Shown: positions 9,944 through 19,950 of the stretch, piece after piece | Layout of the letters: each line of letters starts with the position of its first letter | Numbering within the stretch: the first letter of the stretch is position 1 | NCBI RefSeq assembly: GCF_000350225.1 | Contig: NW_005179318.1 | Location: 35,939 to 99,938 of the forward strand | Reading direction: 5' to 3' | DNA: 64,000 nucleotides | From: Chondrus crispus | Lineage: Eukaryota > Rhodophyta > Florideophyceae > Gigartinales > Gigartinaceae | Notes under the pieces: model-generated | Databases searched by the model: none | Told to the model about the DNA's origin: nothing | Seen by the model: the letters and a program-made list of their open reading frames with translations, nothing else | Translations under genes and position numbers: made by a program

Positions 9944-10699
9944 GAGTGACTTCCGCGCAGGCATAAAATCAGGAGCATGTCTTGGTTCGGATGTGGAGGG
10001 ATGTTTGGCAGGTGTCTACGACTACACTGCCAACAACAAGTTTAGTGAAGTGTCCACAACTGCGATTAGTCTCACATAGGAGGGACGAGTCTCTCTGTTC
10101 TAAAATTGCACGGTTGGAACGTGTTCCAACCATGCAGCCTGCATTACTAACGCGTTTCTAGAAACGATGTTCCCCTGCAACACAGTTCAAGGCTTGCAAA
10201 TTGAGCTGCGATTGATTGACAAACGTCCAGTGCTTTATAGTTTTGACTGTTTTTACACTGCAGCAGGATCCGTGGCAGAAGGCGTCAGAAGTATACTGTG
10301 CGGCAAAGCGTCTTCGATCAAAAGCTTCGTAAGATCATTTGGTACCCTACAGCATCTACCTTTCCATACCTCAGTGCCGCACGAGAAGACTTACCGGTAA
10401 GGCAATTATGTCATGTCTTGTGACAGTACATTAGCACGACACAACTGAACCCTACTCTTGGGGTTGTTATGGTAGATGGTGCCTCCATGTCGGTGGATAC
10501 AGCGAGCGGGCCCGGCTGGAAAATGGAGTGGGGATCCTCCTTCGCGATCATACACGTCCATAATGTAAATCGGGATCCATATTCCGCATCGGGATCATGA
10601 TCAAGTTTTGAACAAGTTTTGAAGAAATCCCTTTTGGTCGTCCACTCGCTCCTTTTGTTTTGATTGTGTACATCATCTTCACACGCGTTCCCCCCGCAT
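9944..10699. other. No gene seen
   Basis: About 750 bp inside the CACTA element. Short ORFs only, none with a recognisable domain or good composition. Confidence 0.5.
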
Positions 10700-11857
10700 T
10701 CCCGTGAAATGCTCCAAGAAAGTAAGATTATGAACGTCATCAAGCGCAAATTGGTCCGGAAAGCTCTGGAAATGATCAAGGGGATCATGAAGAAGGACGA
10801 TGAGGAGCCCGAGGCAGAAGAAGAATCAGACGAGTCGAGTGATGAAAAGACGAACGAGAAGAAGGCCAAGCCCTGCATCCAATTTTGGAATAAGTTTGGT
10901 AAGAGCATTAAGCTCGGTTTCATTGAAGATAGCGCAAACAGAGCTCGACTTGCGAAGCTCCTCCGCTTCCGCACTTCGAAAACTGACAACAAGACCCCAA
11001 TGATTGGGCATCTCTCGATCAATACATGGAGCGCATGAAGGAAGATCAAGATCAGATCTATTATCACTCTGGTGCAGATCTCGAATCCGTCAAGGATAGT
11101 CCATTCCTCGAGAAACTGATCAAAAAAGGGTATGAGATCCTCTATTTGACACAGGCCATTGACAAGAACATGATCACCCAGTTGCTTGACTACGAAGGCA
11201 CGAAGTTCATGTCAATTTCGAAAGACAACTTCAAATTTGGTGAGAAAGATCAAAAAGAAGGAGAAGAACAAGGCTCTGAAGAAAATGTACAAGCCGCTGA
11301 CAAAATTCCTGAAAAAGAAGTTGGGAGACAAGGTCTCCAAGGTGAGACTATCAAACCGGCTCAGTGATACAGTGTGTGTGTTGGCATCGGACCAGTACGG
11401 TTATTCGGCGAGAATGGAAATAATTATGAGAGCGCAAGCATTCGCGGACCCCGACAGCTTCGGATACATGACGCCAAAGAGTAAGATTATGGAGCTTAAT
11501 GCACACCACCCGATCACAGAAGAGATGCTACGCCTTGTAGAAAGCGGAGAGGACGATGAAAGGGCAGCCGAGCTTGGGCATCTTGTGTACGACACTGCGC
11601 TAGTTGCATCCGGATATGTAATGCGGGACAGTGACTACAAGAGCTACGCAGACAGAATGTACAAGTGAATTGGTGAGAGTGTTGGCGTGGATCCCAGTGC
11701 GCCTATAGTGGAAGAGTACCCCGAGGAGGAGAAGGCTGACTCAGAGGAGGAGAAGTCTGATGGTGACGCAAATTTGAAGGAGGCATCTAGTAGTAGCGCA
11801 GACCCTGCTTCTGAAGACCACAGTGAGGATTCTTCTGAGGACCATGATGAGTTGTTG
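10700..11857 (+). pseudogene. GRP94: ER-type HSP90 (GRP94/endoplasmin) C-terminal fragment, broken
   Basis: The translation matches the HSP90 middle/C-terminal region in order: [20 protein letters not shown], then [20 protein letters not shown] and [10 protein letters not shown], then [55 protein letters not shown] and an acidic tail. An acidic insert (about 10795-10860) and a terminal HDEL (11843-11854) mark it as the ER paralogue. Breaks seen: a frameshift between about 10997 and 11010, another near 11245, an in-frame TGA at 11666-11668, and TTG where a stop should follow HDEL. The ATPase half is absent. It lies inside the CACTA element, tail to tail with the NMT fragment, so it is best read as a captured piece of a host gene and not a working chaperone. 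Confidence 0.85.
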
Positions 11858-11934
11858 TACCGTAGTCGAACAAGAGTGGAGGATGAGGTATTTATGGCTA
11901 CGGTTTCCGTCTTTTAAGTCGGAGAGGAGATTAG

Positions 11935-12696
11935 CGGATGTGACCCGATTTCGATACGCTTTTTGGGGTTTAGCGAGCGATGGTAGTATCGTGATGACGT
12001 GACGGGTCGCGGAAGGATAGCCCCAGCCGTGTATACCGCCTGCCAGACGTTCTGCAAGCTAACCTTTCGTGTTATCTCTTGTATCGGAGCGAGTCGCCTC
12101 GCTCTAAGTTTTTTGTGGACACAAAGAAAGTTGGTCTCTACCACTTTCACGGAATCCATGTGAACACGCAAGGTCGCTGGGACAGCCGTAATAAAGGCTA
12201 CGAGTTTCTTATTAGACTTGACACGGACGCCCACATGCCAAGTTGGATGCTATCCGGGTGGAAGCAAAGCCCACCTCAAAAACTCCCGGGAATAATCAAA
12301 GCGGAACATGGCATCTCCGTCCTCAACGTAGTTTTCATTCAAAAGACGATACGCTTCTTCGAGTTGCTTGTCATCGGTGACATCTATGTCTGACCACTCG
12401 AAAGAGTCAATCAGGTTGTAAGGTTTTTTCGATACCTGGTCAACCGTTTTAGTCTCAATGGCCTCACCATGATCACCAAGCAGGTCGAGTTGATCGTCCT
12501 GTCCCATCTGGGGGATCGGTTGTGTTTTCCAAAATTTATATTCTTTTTCGGCAGGCTTGCCATCGACGCCGGCAACGCTCATCGTTCCCATCAACTCCGC
12601 AAGCTTCGCCCTCGCATCGCTCCAAGAAAGCTCAAACTCCTTGTACGTGTTCTTTCTTTATGTAGGCGGCTTGTCGCCGGTGTCTTTCTCTGCCAT
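11935..12696 (-). pseudogene. NMT: Glycylpeptide N-myristoyltransferase N-terminal fragment, broken
   Basis: The minus-strand frame from an ATG at 12696 carries NMT signatures: [88 protein letters not shown] and [13 protein letters not shown]. In-frame stops are a TAA at 12658-12660 (codon 13) and a TAG at 12250-12252, where the family usually has Trp. Homology ends near 11935, so roughly the second half of the enzyme is missing. The intact enzyme transfers myristate to N-terminal glycines. There are no introns in the part seen. It ends about 80 bp from the end of the GRP94 fragment, on the opposite strand. Confidence 0.85.
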
Positions 12697-13529
12697 CGCA
12701 GTCCTGAGAGAGTGTGTTATTCAATTGAGATCGCCACGAGAGTTGATAGTGGCTGGAATCGTTCAGAAAGCGCATGCTAAGGGTGGGGCCGGTGCGACAG
12801 CGAGGGCGTGGCTTGCGTGAGAGGGCGCAGAGAAAGACAGAAGCAGAGAAGGACGGAAGGAGATGCGAGGGCAGTGGTCATGGTGGATTAGTGAGGGGAA
12901 ACAAAGAGGAGGTTGGGGGATACCGGAGTAAACAACGGTGGACAGAGAAAGGCAGAGTTAATAACCTGTACTGTAGTGTGTATCCGACCGACCAAGCTTA
13001 TCATACCTCAACAGATCCGACAAATTTAATAATTTTTCATCATTTATCCGACACGAATTCTTCTGAAAGAATACTTCAAGACAGCCATATCGCACTTGAA
13101 CGGTGGGGTTGTCAATGAAATACCTTGTAAATCACGAAGAAGCCATTTTCAATTTCGTACTACAAAGAAAAACTGCTTACAGTGAAGATTTCCAGGTTCT
13201 GCTTCACTTTTAGAGGTAGAACTTGTCTCCACAACAAACGATTTGTTCTGATTGTGTCAAGGGCTATGTGGAGTACCCAGTAGTCAATCAGAACTAAAAA
13301 ACAAGCAAGGAGTTCGAAGAAAAATCCCTTTGTCCTCAAATTTTGTCCTCACGGTCGGATAGACACTAGCAGACCGCCACTTGTAATGTAATTATTTGGT
13401 GTGCAAAATCTAAACCGCCAGGCCTGGGGACCCCTGCGCACTGTTCCTTCAACAACATCCTACACTCTCACTTCTTCCAACACCATAATCCACACGAAAA
13501 TATCGGACGACAGCACCACCGTTCCTCAT
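12697..13529. other. Non-coding interior of CACTA element upstream of the transposase
   Basis: Purine-rich at 12830-12960, then AT-rich. The reading frame of the transposase is open back to 13401 but without an ATG before 13530. Probably the transposase promoter and leader. Confidence 0.45.
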
Positions 13530-16500
13530 ATGTCAGGTCGAAGAAAGAGACGTCGTACGATGGGCACTCCTTGGATGGACAACGTTCCTAATTTGCCAGA
13601 CCTGGCAGCCCTGTTCCATGACGTTCATACACGACCAGGATGCGATCTCGATGGGGATGCAGATGCGGCCGCACTTATGGAAGCAGAAGAAACCCCAGCT
13701 CTCGAGCTTCCGGAAACTGGCGAAGCGGCTGATATTTTGGGAGTGTTGAATGGGCACGCTTCGTCGAACAATCAGACTGGAGATCATGGTACTAGATCGA
13801 AGATAAAGGGCTCGGAACATCGAGAAACGGTTGTCGTCGAAGAAGGAATAGATCTTGTCGACTATGATGAAGGCCACTTCCCAGAACTTGGCGACTCGGA
13901 ACAATTCGCTCCCGAGAGCGATCCAAACGGCGTTTTAGTGGGAAATGACAATATCATTGTTCCAAGTATTTATGAAGAGAGCTGTGAGGGGATGGAGTGC
14001 CTTCCGAGTTTATCAAGTGACGATCCCGAAATGGGAAGCAGGCTGGACAGCCAGAAAGTTTTGCGATTATTTCTATCGTCTCGGAAGCTTTTTGAACCAT
14101 GGTACAACCTTTTGGGCTTCGTAATAGTTTGCGGTAGCGTCCGCTATACGGTCAAACAGTATAACCTCCTGAGAGATATACTGTCTTGGGTTTCTCCTTC
14201 TATTAAGTTCCCATCTTATTCCACCGTGCAGAGGACTCTCTTTCCGCATGCTTTGAAGTATCTTTTTCCCAAGAGTGACCTCAAGTACTTTGTCGTCCGA
14301 CGAAAGAAGAAGGCATTCAACCGAACGTCATTGGTTGAAAATTTGGGGGGTAACGAGGAGACCGCATCGCAATATTCGAACGGGTCTAAAACTCCTGTTC
14401 GTATGGTTCCACCAAGTGAATGGGCGAAAGTGGACATCATGATGGCTCCGTTCTTCAACTCAATGTATCCGAAATCCAGTCGATGGCATGGTGGTGTGGC
14501 GGACGCAGAATGCATAGAAAGCTCGAAGCTGGTTGCAGAGCGGCAGATAATATCGGAAGCTACGACAGCACTTTACGTCCACAGTGGTTCATGTACTGTG
14601 CAGGCGTTCCCGGGTGCCGTGATTCGACTGGAACTGTCAAAACTGCTTCCATCACGTTTGTCACTTGACGTGCGCAATCTGGGCTATCGTGTTCATGAGA
14701 ACGCAGAGAATAACTTTGTAATGAAGTGTATAATTTCAGCCGTGTGGTGCGTGGGAAGTGAGGGAAATGTTACAAGAAGCGCCAACATGGCGATGAAGGT
14801 TCTCCGTGGCGTGGAGAATTGCCTGGCCAGGCAGTTTTGTACAGCACCGCCATTGGAAAAGTATAATAGATCTGTGAGGCGTAGAGATGGAAGGATAGAT
14901 TTTGAAGCAAGGGCTCGTTCTTCGAAGAAGGTGTTGCCTGGGGATATTTGTACCCTCCTTCGACCTACAGAAAGTGAAGCAGTGGCAACGCCGCGAATGT
15001 GTATGTTGGTTTCTAGGTTTTGGAAACACAAGGAAGGTCTCACCTCAGACACTTTTTTTTGGTTTCAAAACATGAGTACAAACGGGGCCGGTCAGCGTTT
15101 CAATGATGGTGGCGATGGAACTCCAGACAAACCCTTTCGTCTGCTCGGTACTCAACATTTGAAAGGGCTGCCTTTCCTCCTCCAAGAGCCCAAAATATCG
15201 GGACGCACCCGCAACATTGACAGAAGAATGCAAAACAGCGGCCGCTTAATGGATGGAACAAAGTTCGTGGTCTATCGCGCTCTCCTATACTGCGATGACT
15301 TTTCCCCATTCTCTTCATTGTATCCGCAGGGTTCAGCAGGTGGATGCTACATGATCCCGCTTGGACTACCACCGCGAAGTCGTAACACGCGATCGTCTGT
15401 CAGAATCATTGGATTAACCCCTCCAGGTGTATCAACGAACAATATACTGCTCTCAATCATTCCAGACTTGGTTAAGTGTACAACAGAAGGTGTGGAAGCA
15501 CACACGCCTACCGGGGAGAGAGTAAGAATCTTTGTCGACGTGGTGGGTTTTGTGGCTGACTATCCAGCGGCCGCTGAAACATTGGATGTTATGGGACATA
15601 CAGCAAATACGCCCTGCACTCTTTGTACATTTCGGAAGAACACCGGCGTCGGTGAGAGCGGATACGGCTATACAACAAAAGTCCATGCACACCGCACGGC
15701 GTCCTTGAGGTGCATGGAACGCCATGAAGCTCTTCGCAACAGCGAAATTGACAGTCGAGACACAAACCGGCTTGGTATGAAAGACAGCAACAAGGTTAGT
15801 GACGAAAGTTCTCCTCTTCTTGCATTGCAAAGGGAACTTGAGCGCGTACGCGTTTACATACCGTTAACAAGCGATGGAAAGCGTGTGGTGTCAGGACGTT
15901 TTGAGGCATATCGCTGCAACGTCGTCGCGCCTGACCATTTGCTGGCCGGTCTCGCGAAGAACGTTATCGAGGTAGGCTTCCACGTGATTAACCGACAAGG
16001 AAACGCGGCCGCGTTCAGGGCAAAAGCTGACATGGCAATATGTGGAGCCCTCCGAGACAATGGGTTGAAGAGGCAATCATCAGTTTTTAGTTCCAAGAAT
16101 GAACTCAATTCCATGACTCTGTCAGGTGTGTTCTGTGCCCTTCTCGTGTGCGTTCCGGTTTTCTACCAACTGTTCCCGGGGATCCAGAGTGAAGAAACCA
16201 CTGTTGTGTTGGATCTATTGACGCAATTGCAGGAATTGATTGCGTTGACGTACTGGTGGCCATCGGAAGAGGCGGATGGTGTCTCAGATTATTTGTATGT
16301 GACAAGTGATAATGGAGCTCAATACCATGCAGACTTGCTGGAAAGGGCTGAGAAGTATGTGACTGAGGCAGACAAGTTTTGCGCAAATTATTGCCAAGGA
16401 GTGGGTAAAGGTCGCCCCACCTTGGACAAGCCGAACCTGCACAGGTTAATCGAGTTGTACAACCACACAATTCCTGCCTTCGGGCATGTACGTCACTTTA

Positions 16501-17498
16501 TGGAACTGGTGTTCGAGAATGCTCATCAACCTTTGAAGAGGTGCATAGTCCGGGGTAATCACCAAAAAGGACATTTGGCGGCCGTGGGTCATTGTTTGGG
16601 GAATGATTGGCAAGGGCGGTTGGCGTTGCTGTCCAGCACTATGACACAAACTTCGGATGCCGGACTGAAGATGGAATGCAGGAGAGGCCTTCGACGCTTG
16701 CTTCTCGGCGAAGCTTGCAACGAGTTGTCACAGGCTTCGGATGAATTGAAGGGATTCCTGAAGGACACAGATGTTAGTATATCTGATTTATTTGTCAAAC
16801 CGTTGATGGACGAGATGCGGTCGAATGGGAAGGTCAACCCCGCTTGGACGGGAGATTCCGTACGATGGGAGGGGAATTGTGAAAAGGATGTCAATGAGCT
16901 GTCCAGCTGTTGCATATCAGAAACAGAAACGATAGATTCATCTGAGCTTTTGTCGCAGCTTTTGTCACGGACTACAAACATCCTGGAAAATCTCCGTCCA
17001 GAATTTGATACGTCAAAGAAGTCAGAAGTCAAGTTGTTCTCGTCTGCTCGGCGCGTTCGCAGAAGCTACTTGAGTGCGTCCCCACGGACGTACTCGCATG
17101 ACACGATTGAGCCGGGATGTGTCGTCCAGGTTATGTTACCGCGCGGAGGGACGAAGGGATTGCTTTTGCATGCAAATGGGGCGGTCGGATCGTCATTGAA
17201 CCTGTTCGCTGTTGTTGAGGTCTTGCAGAGAGAGGACGAGAGTCCTCACGCGGCTGTCGTAAGATGCAGAGTGGATGATCGTAAAACTCTGAGGATATCC
17301 GCGGAACTGAACTCAGAGTCTATACAGGTGCTCTGTCTCACTGATGGCGTCCGTCGCGTGGCGCTGTACCACGCCTGCTCAGCAAACTCCTGTCACGTAT
17401 CGAGGGACAACTCCATCAAACACTCTGCCAATGTTTTGGGTGGCGGGGCATTCTACTTTCAGACGAGGAGAAAAGGTTACCCTGCAAGAATGGCATGA
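13530..17498 (+). CDS. tnp2-like (CACTA/EnSpm-type) transposase, 1322 aa
   Basis: One long uninterrupted ORF. I take the ATG at 13530, followed by a basic patch (SGRRKRRR), because the open frame before it has no ATG. Around residues 640-700 the order is I-G-L-T-P-P-G-V-S, then IIPDLVKCTTEGVEAHTP, then an FVDVVGFVADYPAAA stretch, then MGHTANTPCTLC. This matches the tnp2 core pattern (G-P-x-x-P-G; L-x-x-L-x-x-G-V; D-x-P-A; C-x-x-C). The N-terminal 150 residues are acidic and probably disordered. The end (VALYHACSANSCHV, then RRKGYPARMA) resembles fungal and algal relatives. The family cuts DNA at CACTA ends with a DDE nuclease. I could not place all three acidic residues with certainty. Confidence 0.75.
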   Translation: MSGRRKRRRTMGTPWMDNVPNLPDLAALFHDVHTRPGCDLDGDADAAALMEAEETPALELPETGEAADILGVLNGHASSNNQTGDHGTRSKIKGSEHRETVVVEEGIDLVDYDEGHFPELGDSEQFAPESDPNGVLVGNDNIIVPSIYEESCEGMECLPSLSSDDPEMGSRLDSQKVLRLFLSSRKLFEPWYNLLGFVIVCGSVRYTVKQYNLLRDILSWVSPSIKFPSYSTVQRTLFPHALKYLFPKSDLKYFVVRRKKKAFNRTSLVENLGGNEETASQYSNGSKTPVRMVPPSEWAKVDIMMAPFFNSMYPKSSRWHGGVADAECIESSKLVAERQIISEATTALYVHSGSCTVQAFPGAVIRLELSKLLPSRLSLDVRNLGYRVHENAENNFVMKCIISAVWCVGSEGNVTRSANMAMKVLRGVENCLARQFCTAPPLEKYNRSVRRRDGRIDFEARARSSKKVLPGDICTLLRPTESEAVATPRMCMLVSRFWKHKEGLTSDTFFWFQNMSTNGAGQRFNDGGDGTPDKPFRLLGTQHLKGLPFLLQEPKISGRTRNIDRRMQNSGRLMDGTKFVVYRALLYCDDFSPFSSLYPQGSAGGCYMIPLGLPPRSRNTRSSVRIIGLTPPGVSTNNILLSIIPDLVKCTTEGVEAHTPTGERVRIFVDVVGFVADYPAAAETLDVMGHTANTPCTLCTFRKNTGVGESGYGYTTKVHAHRTASLRCMERHEALRNSEIDSRDTNRLGMKDSNKVSDESSPLLALQRELERVRVYIPLTSDGKRVVSGRFEAYRCNVVAPDHLLAGLAKNVIEVGFHVINRQGNAAAFRAKADMAICGALRDNGLKRQSSVFSSKNELNSMTLSGVFCALLVCVPVFYQLFPGIQSEETTVVLDLLTQLQELIALTYWWPSEEADGVSDYLYVTSDNGAQYHADLLERAEKYVTEADKFCANYCQGVGKGRPTLDKPNLHRLIELYNHTIPAFGHVRHFMELVFENAHQPLKRCIVRGNHQKGHLAAVGHCLGNDWQGRLALLSSTMTQTSDAGLKMECRRGLRRLLLGEACNELSQASDELKGFLKDTDVSISDLFVKPLMDEMRSNGKVNPAWTGDSVRWEGNCEKDVNELSSCCISETETIDSSELLSQLLSRTTNILENLRPEFDTSKKSEVKLFSSARRVRRSYLSASPRTYSHDTIEPGCVVQVMLPRGGTKGLLLHANGAVGSSLNLFAVVEVLQREDESPHAAVVRCRVDDRKTLRISAELNSESIQVLCLTDGVRRVALYHACSANSCHVSRDNSIKHSANVLGGGAFYFQTRRKGYPARMA

Positions 17499-18040
17499 AG
17501 GGAATAGGGACCTGGTGTTTCAGACGCTGGAAAACCTGATTATTCGCGGAGTGGCGTTTTCTACTGGAAAATTATCAGATTTCAGCACCCATCCCATCTG
17601 AATTGAAATTGGGCGGACTTCTGGTTACACGTCTCGCCGATCCCGTCAACAGTTGGACACCTCGCTCTTCCCTGGCCAATCTACTGCTGACCGAAGGTAT
17701 CTTTGGACACAAACAACCACGCAGTTCGTTTCGCGTATGAGGGCGCAAGATCGATGCCATAGGGTCACGGCGGGCCCGCTTGTGGTGTATGGGTGATCAG
17801 GATAGCGAGAGATCGCCAGTGCTATTGCTGGTGGATGGGGCTGCAAACGGTCGATCTACAGTTGATCGATCTCGATGTCGTCGTGATAGGAAACGCGCTG
17901 AAAGTAGGTTGATATGCACGCACGTGCGTCGCATTTTTATCCGCGTATGTCCGCACTATCTGACCATCTTCAAATTCTAGTGATGAGATCACCTTTGTCT
18001 GCGTGCGAACCTGACGGAATTAAAACCGTGTTTGTTTTGT
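17499..18040. other. No gene seen (between transposase and 220-bp repeats)
   Basis: 3' flank of the transposase inside the CACTA element. Contains no recognisable ORF. Confidence 0.5.
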
Positions 18041-19060
18041 GAAAGTGTTGGATGGATTGTAAGTTGTCGTTGACGCTTCGCCAATCAGTCCGGCCGGACA
18101 GGCGTGCTGCACACAGTATCTTACCTACTTCAGTTTACATCTGCGCTTGTCCCCACAACAGTTGGTCATCGGAACTTGAAGTCATGGTTAACTCAACTCC
18201 GTCATGATTGGAAGTGTCACATGGCATCGGCGCCGGTAGTTGGGCAGTTCTTGTTGCGTGAAAGTGTTGGATGGATTCGTAAGTTGTCGTTAACGCTTCA
18301 CGAATCAGTCCGGCCGGACAGGCGTGCTGCACACAGTATCTTACCTACTTCAGTTTACATCTGCGCTTGTCTCCACAACAGTTGGTCATCGGAACTTGAA
18401 GTCATGGTTAACTCAACTCCGTCATGATTGGAAGTGTCACATGGCATCGGCGCCGGAAGTTCGGCAGTTCTTGTTGCGTGAAAGTGTTGGATGGATTGTA
18501 AGTTGCCGTTGACGCTTCGCGAATCAGTCCGGCCGGACAGGCGTGCTGCACACAGTATCTTCCCCAACTTCAGTTTACATCTGCGCTTGTCTCCACAACA
18601 GTTGGTCATCGGAACTTGAAGTCATGGTTAACTCAACTCCGTCATGATTGGAAGTGTCACATGGCATCGGCGCCGGAAGTTCGGCAGTTCTTGTTGCGTG
18701 AAAGTGTTGGATGGATTGGTAAGTTTTCGTTAACGCTTCGCGAATCAGTCCGGCCGGACAGGCGTGCTGCACACAGTATCTTACCTACTTCAGTTTACAT
18801 CTGCGCTTGTCTCCACAACAGTTGGTCATCGGAACTTGAAGTCATGGTTAACTCAACTCCGTCATGATTGGAAGTGTCACATGGCATCGGCGCCGGTAGT
18901 TGGGCAGTTCTTGTTGCGTGAAAGTGTTGGATGGATTGTAAGTTGTCGTTAACGCTTTGCGAATCAGTCCGGCCGCACAGGCGTGCTGCTTGCAGTATCT
19001 AACCTACTTCAGTTTACAAATGTGCTTGTCCCCACAACAGTTGGTCATCGGAGCGTGAAG
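18041..19060 (+). repeat. Subterminal tandem repeat, 220-bp unit, about 4.6 copies
   Basis: GAAAGTGTTGGATGGATT starts at 18041, 18260, 18480, 18700 and 18920, so the unit is 219-220 bp. The copies are nearly identical; the last is cut off near 19060 after CAGTTGGTCATCGGAGC. Each unit has the palindrome GTCCGGCCGGAC followed by AGGCGTGCTGC. Arrays near CACTA ends commonly bind the element's own proteins; that role is inferred here. Confidence 0.95.
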
Positions 19061-19577
19061 CGGCAAGGAGACTGTATATTGCGCTGCGTAGCGTATGTAG
19101 ATAGTGAGCTAACATAGTGGTAAACCGACTACTGACTCTTGCTCGCAATTTACACTGCTCCCATCTTATATGACAACTGGTACCACGGGTGCGGTGCATT
19201 GACCCGATCCTACGTGTGCACATCGCCGACCAGAAACAAACGTTGGATCATTCCAGTCTGTTTGACAGTACCAAAACGCAATAAACTACTGCATGGCCAT
19301 GCCCAGCGGTTAATCTGGGATGTTTTTGAGATGGATCAGCCAAGCACGTATGGCAGTACCGTCAAATATTACAATGAGGCACTGCCATGTCCAATTGTAA
19401 ATCTGCGATTTTTTTCAGTTGGCCCAGCGACGGCAAGGTATTGGAAGAGTACCAATAGATTACGGCTTGCAGGGAATTCGGTGCAAAATCAGTATCAAAA
19501 ATTTTGCTCAAAAAATGTCTTGACTATCATTGGTACGGCCAAATCAAAAATTAAATTAATCGTAACGTTACGGGCCA
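19061..19577. other. Right subterminal region of CACTA element
   Basis: AT-rich, no gene. It leads to the right inverted repeat. Confidence 0.45.
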
Positions 19578-19593
19578 GATTTACTTCGTAGTG
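19578..19593 (-). repeat. Right terminal inverted repeat of CACTA element
   Basis: Read inward: CACTACGAAGTAAATC. It is followed outside by CAG, where chromovirus D gag begins in frame. Confidence 0.55.
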
Positions 19594-19950
19594 CAGGAAC
19601 ATTCACGCCATGTCCGCGCTGGCCGTCCTGGATGGCAAGTTAACGTGCGAGGAACTCCGAACTTGGAGAGGCCACGTGGTAACCTAATTTGCCACAAGTG
19701 CTACGGGCCGAACCACATCGCACCAGACTGCGTAGTTCAACTCTCGATTGCCGAGTCATCTCGTATCATACGAAACTACGACCACCTTTCTGCAGAAGAA
19801 AAGCAACGCGTACCCGCCGACAGCTATTGGAAGTTACGAGCCCTTGACGAGATCGTCAACACCCGGGCTCGCGACCTCCAGAACGTGGAAGCCGCGAAAA
19901 CTGACGCCCACCAAGGCGGTACAGTGTCTAAAGACAGCCAGGGAAACTAA
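19594..19950 (+). CDS. gag: Gag C-terminus with zinc knuckle (5' truncated)
   Basis: Open in frame from the CACTA junction to the TAA at 19948. Contains a basic stretch, then the nucleocapsid knuckle CHKCYGPNHIAPDC (CX2CX4HX4C), then a helical tail (SIAESSRIIRNYDHLSAEEK) that aligns with the matching part of element C. The original start is lost with the 5' end. The gag stop overlaps a frameshift heptamer (19941-19947) that feeds the pol frame. Confidence 0.75.
   Translation, partial: QEHSRHVRAGRPGWQVNVRGTPNLERPRGNLICHKCYGPNHIAPDCVVQLSIAESSRIIRNYDHLSAEEKQRVPADSYWKLRALDEIVNTRARDLQNVEAAKTDAHQGGTVSKDSQGN
19941..19947 (+). promoter_or_regulatory. Programmed -1 frameshift heptamer G GGA AAC
   Basis: In the gag frame the codons are CAG GGA AAC TAA, which fits X XXY YYZ exactly and touches the stop. 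From 19947 the -1 frame is open through the protease DTGAG motif, so the heptamer would fuse gag to pol. GGGAAAC is a known retroviral slippery sequence. No downstream structure was worked out. Confidence 0.7.

Larger units (their letters stand above)
7331..19593 (+). mobile_element. CACTA-type DNA transposon, about 12.3 kb, with captured host gene fragments
   Basis: The ends are CACTACGAGGTCATAT (7331) and, read inward from 19593, CACTACGAAGTAAATC: CACTACGA is identical and 11 of the first 13 bases match. The flanking triplets are CAA and CAG, so the expected 3-bp duplication is imperfect. Inside are a tnp2-like transposase, a divergent 482-aa ORF and a two-exon 104-aa gene, pseudogene fragments of HSP90/GRP94 and N-myristoyltransferase, and 220-bp repeats near the right end. 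The right end abuts chromovirus D gag abruptly. The left flank is not gag, so either D was already truncated or the junction was rearranged later. Confidence 0.6.

Noticed and set aside
10411..11067. 218-codon minus-strand ORF
   Set aside because: It is the reverse of the GRP94 fragment and has no sense of its own.
13366..13380. CACTAGCAGACCGCC as a left end of a smaller CACTA element
   Set aside because: No inverted match (GGCGGTCTGCTAGTG or similar) found to the right of the transposase; the 7331/19593 pair is better.
17953..17981. CTAGTG and CACTA sites after the transposase as a right end
   Set aside because: No matching left end.
18041..19060. 220-bp array as a CRISPR-like or gene-coding repeat
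   Set aside because: Units are contiguous with no unique spacers, and 220 is not a multiple of three, so frames do not continue.
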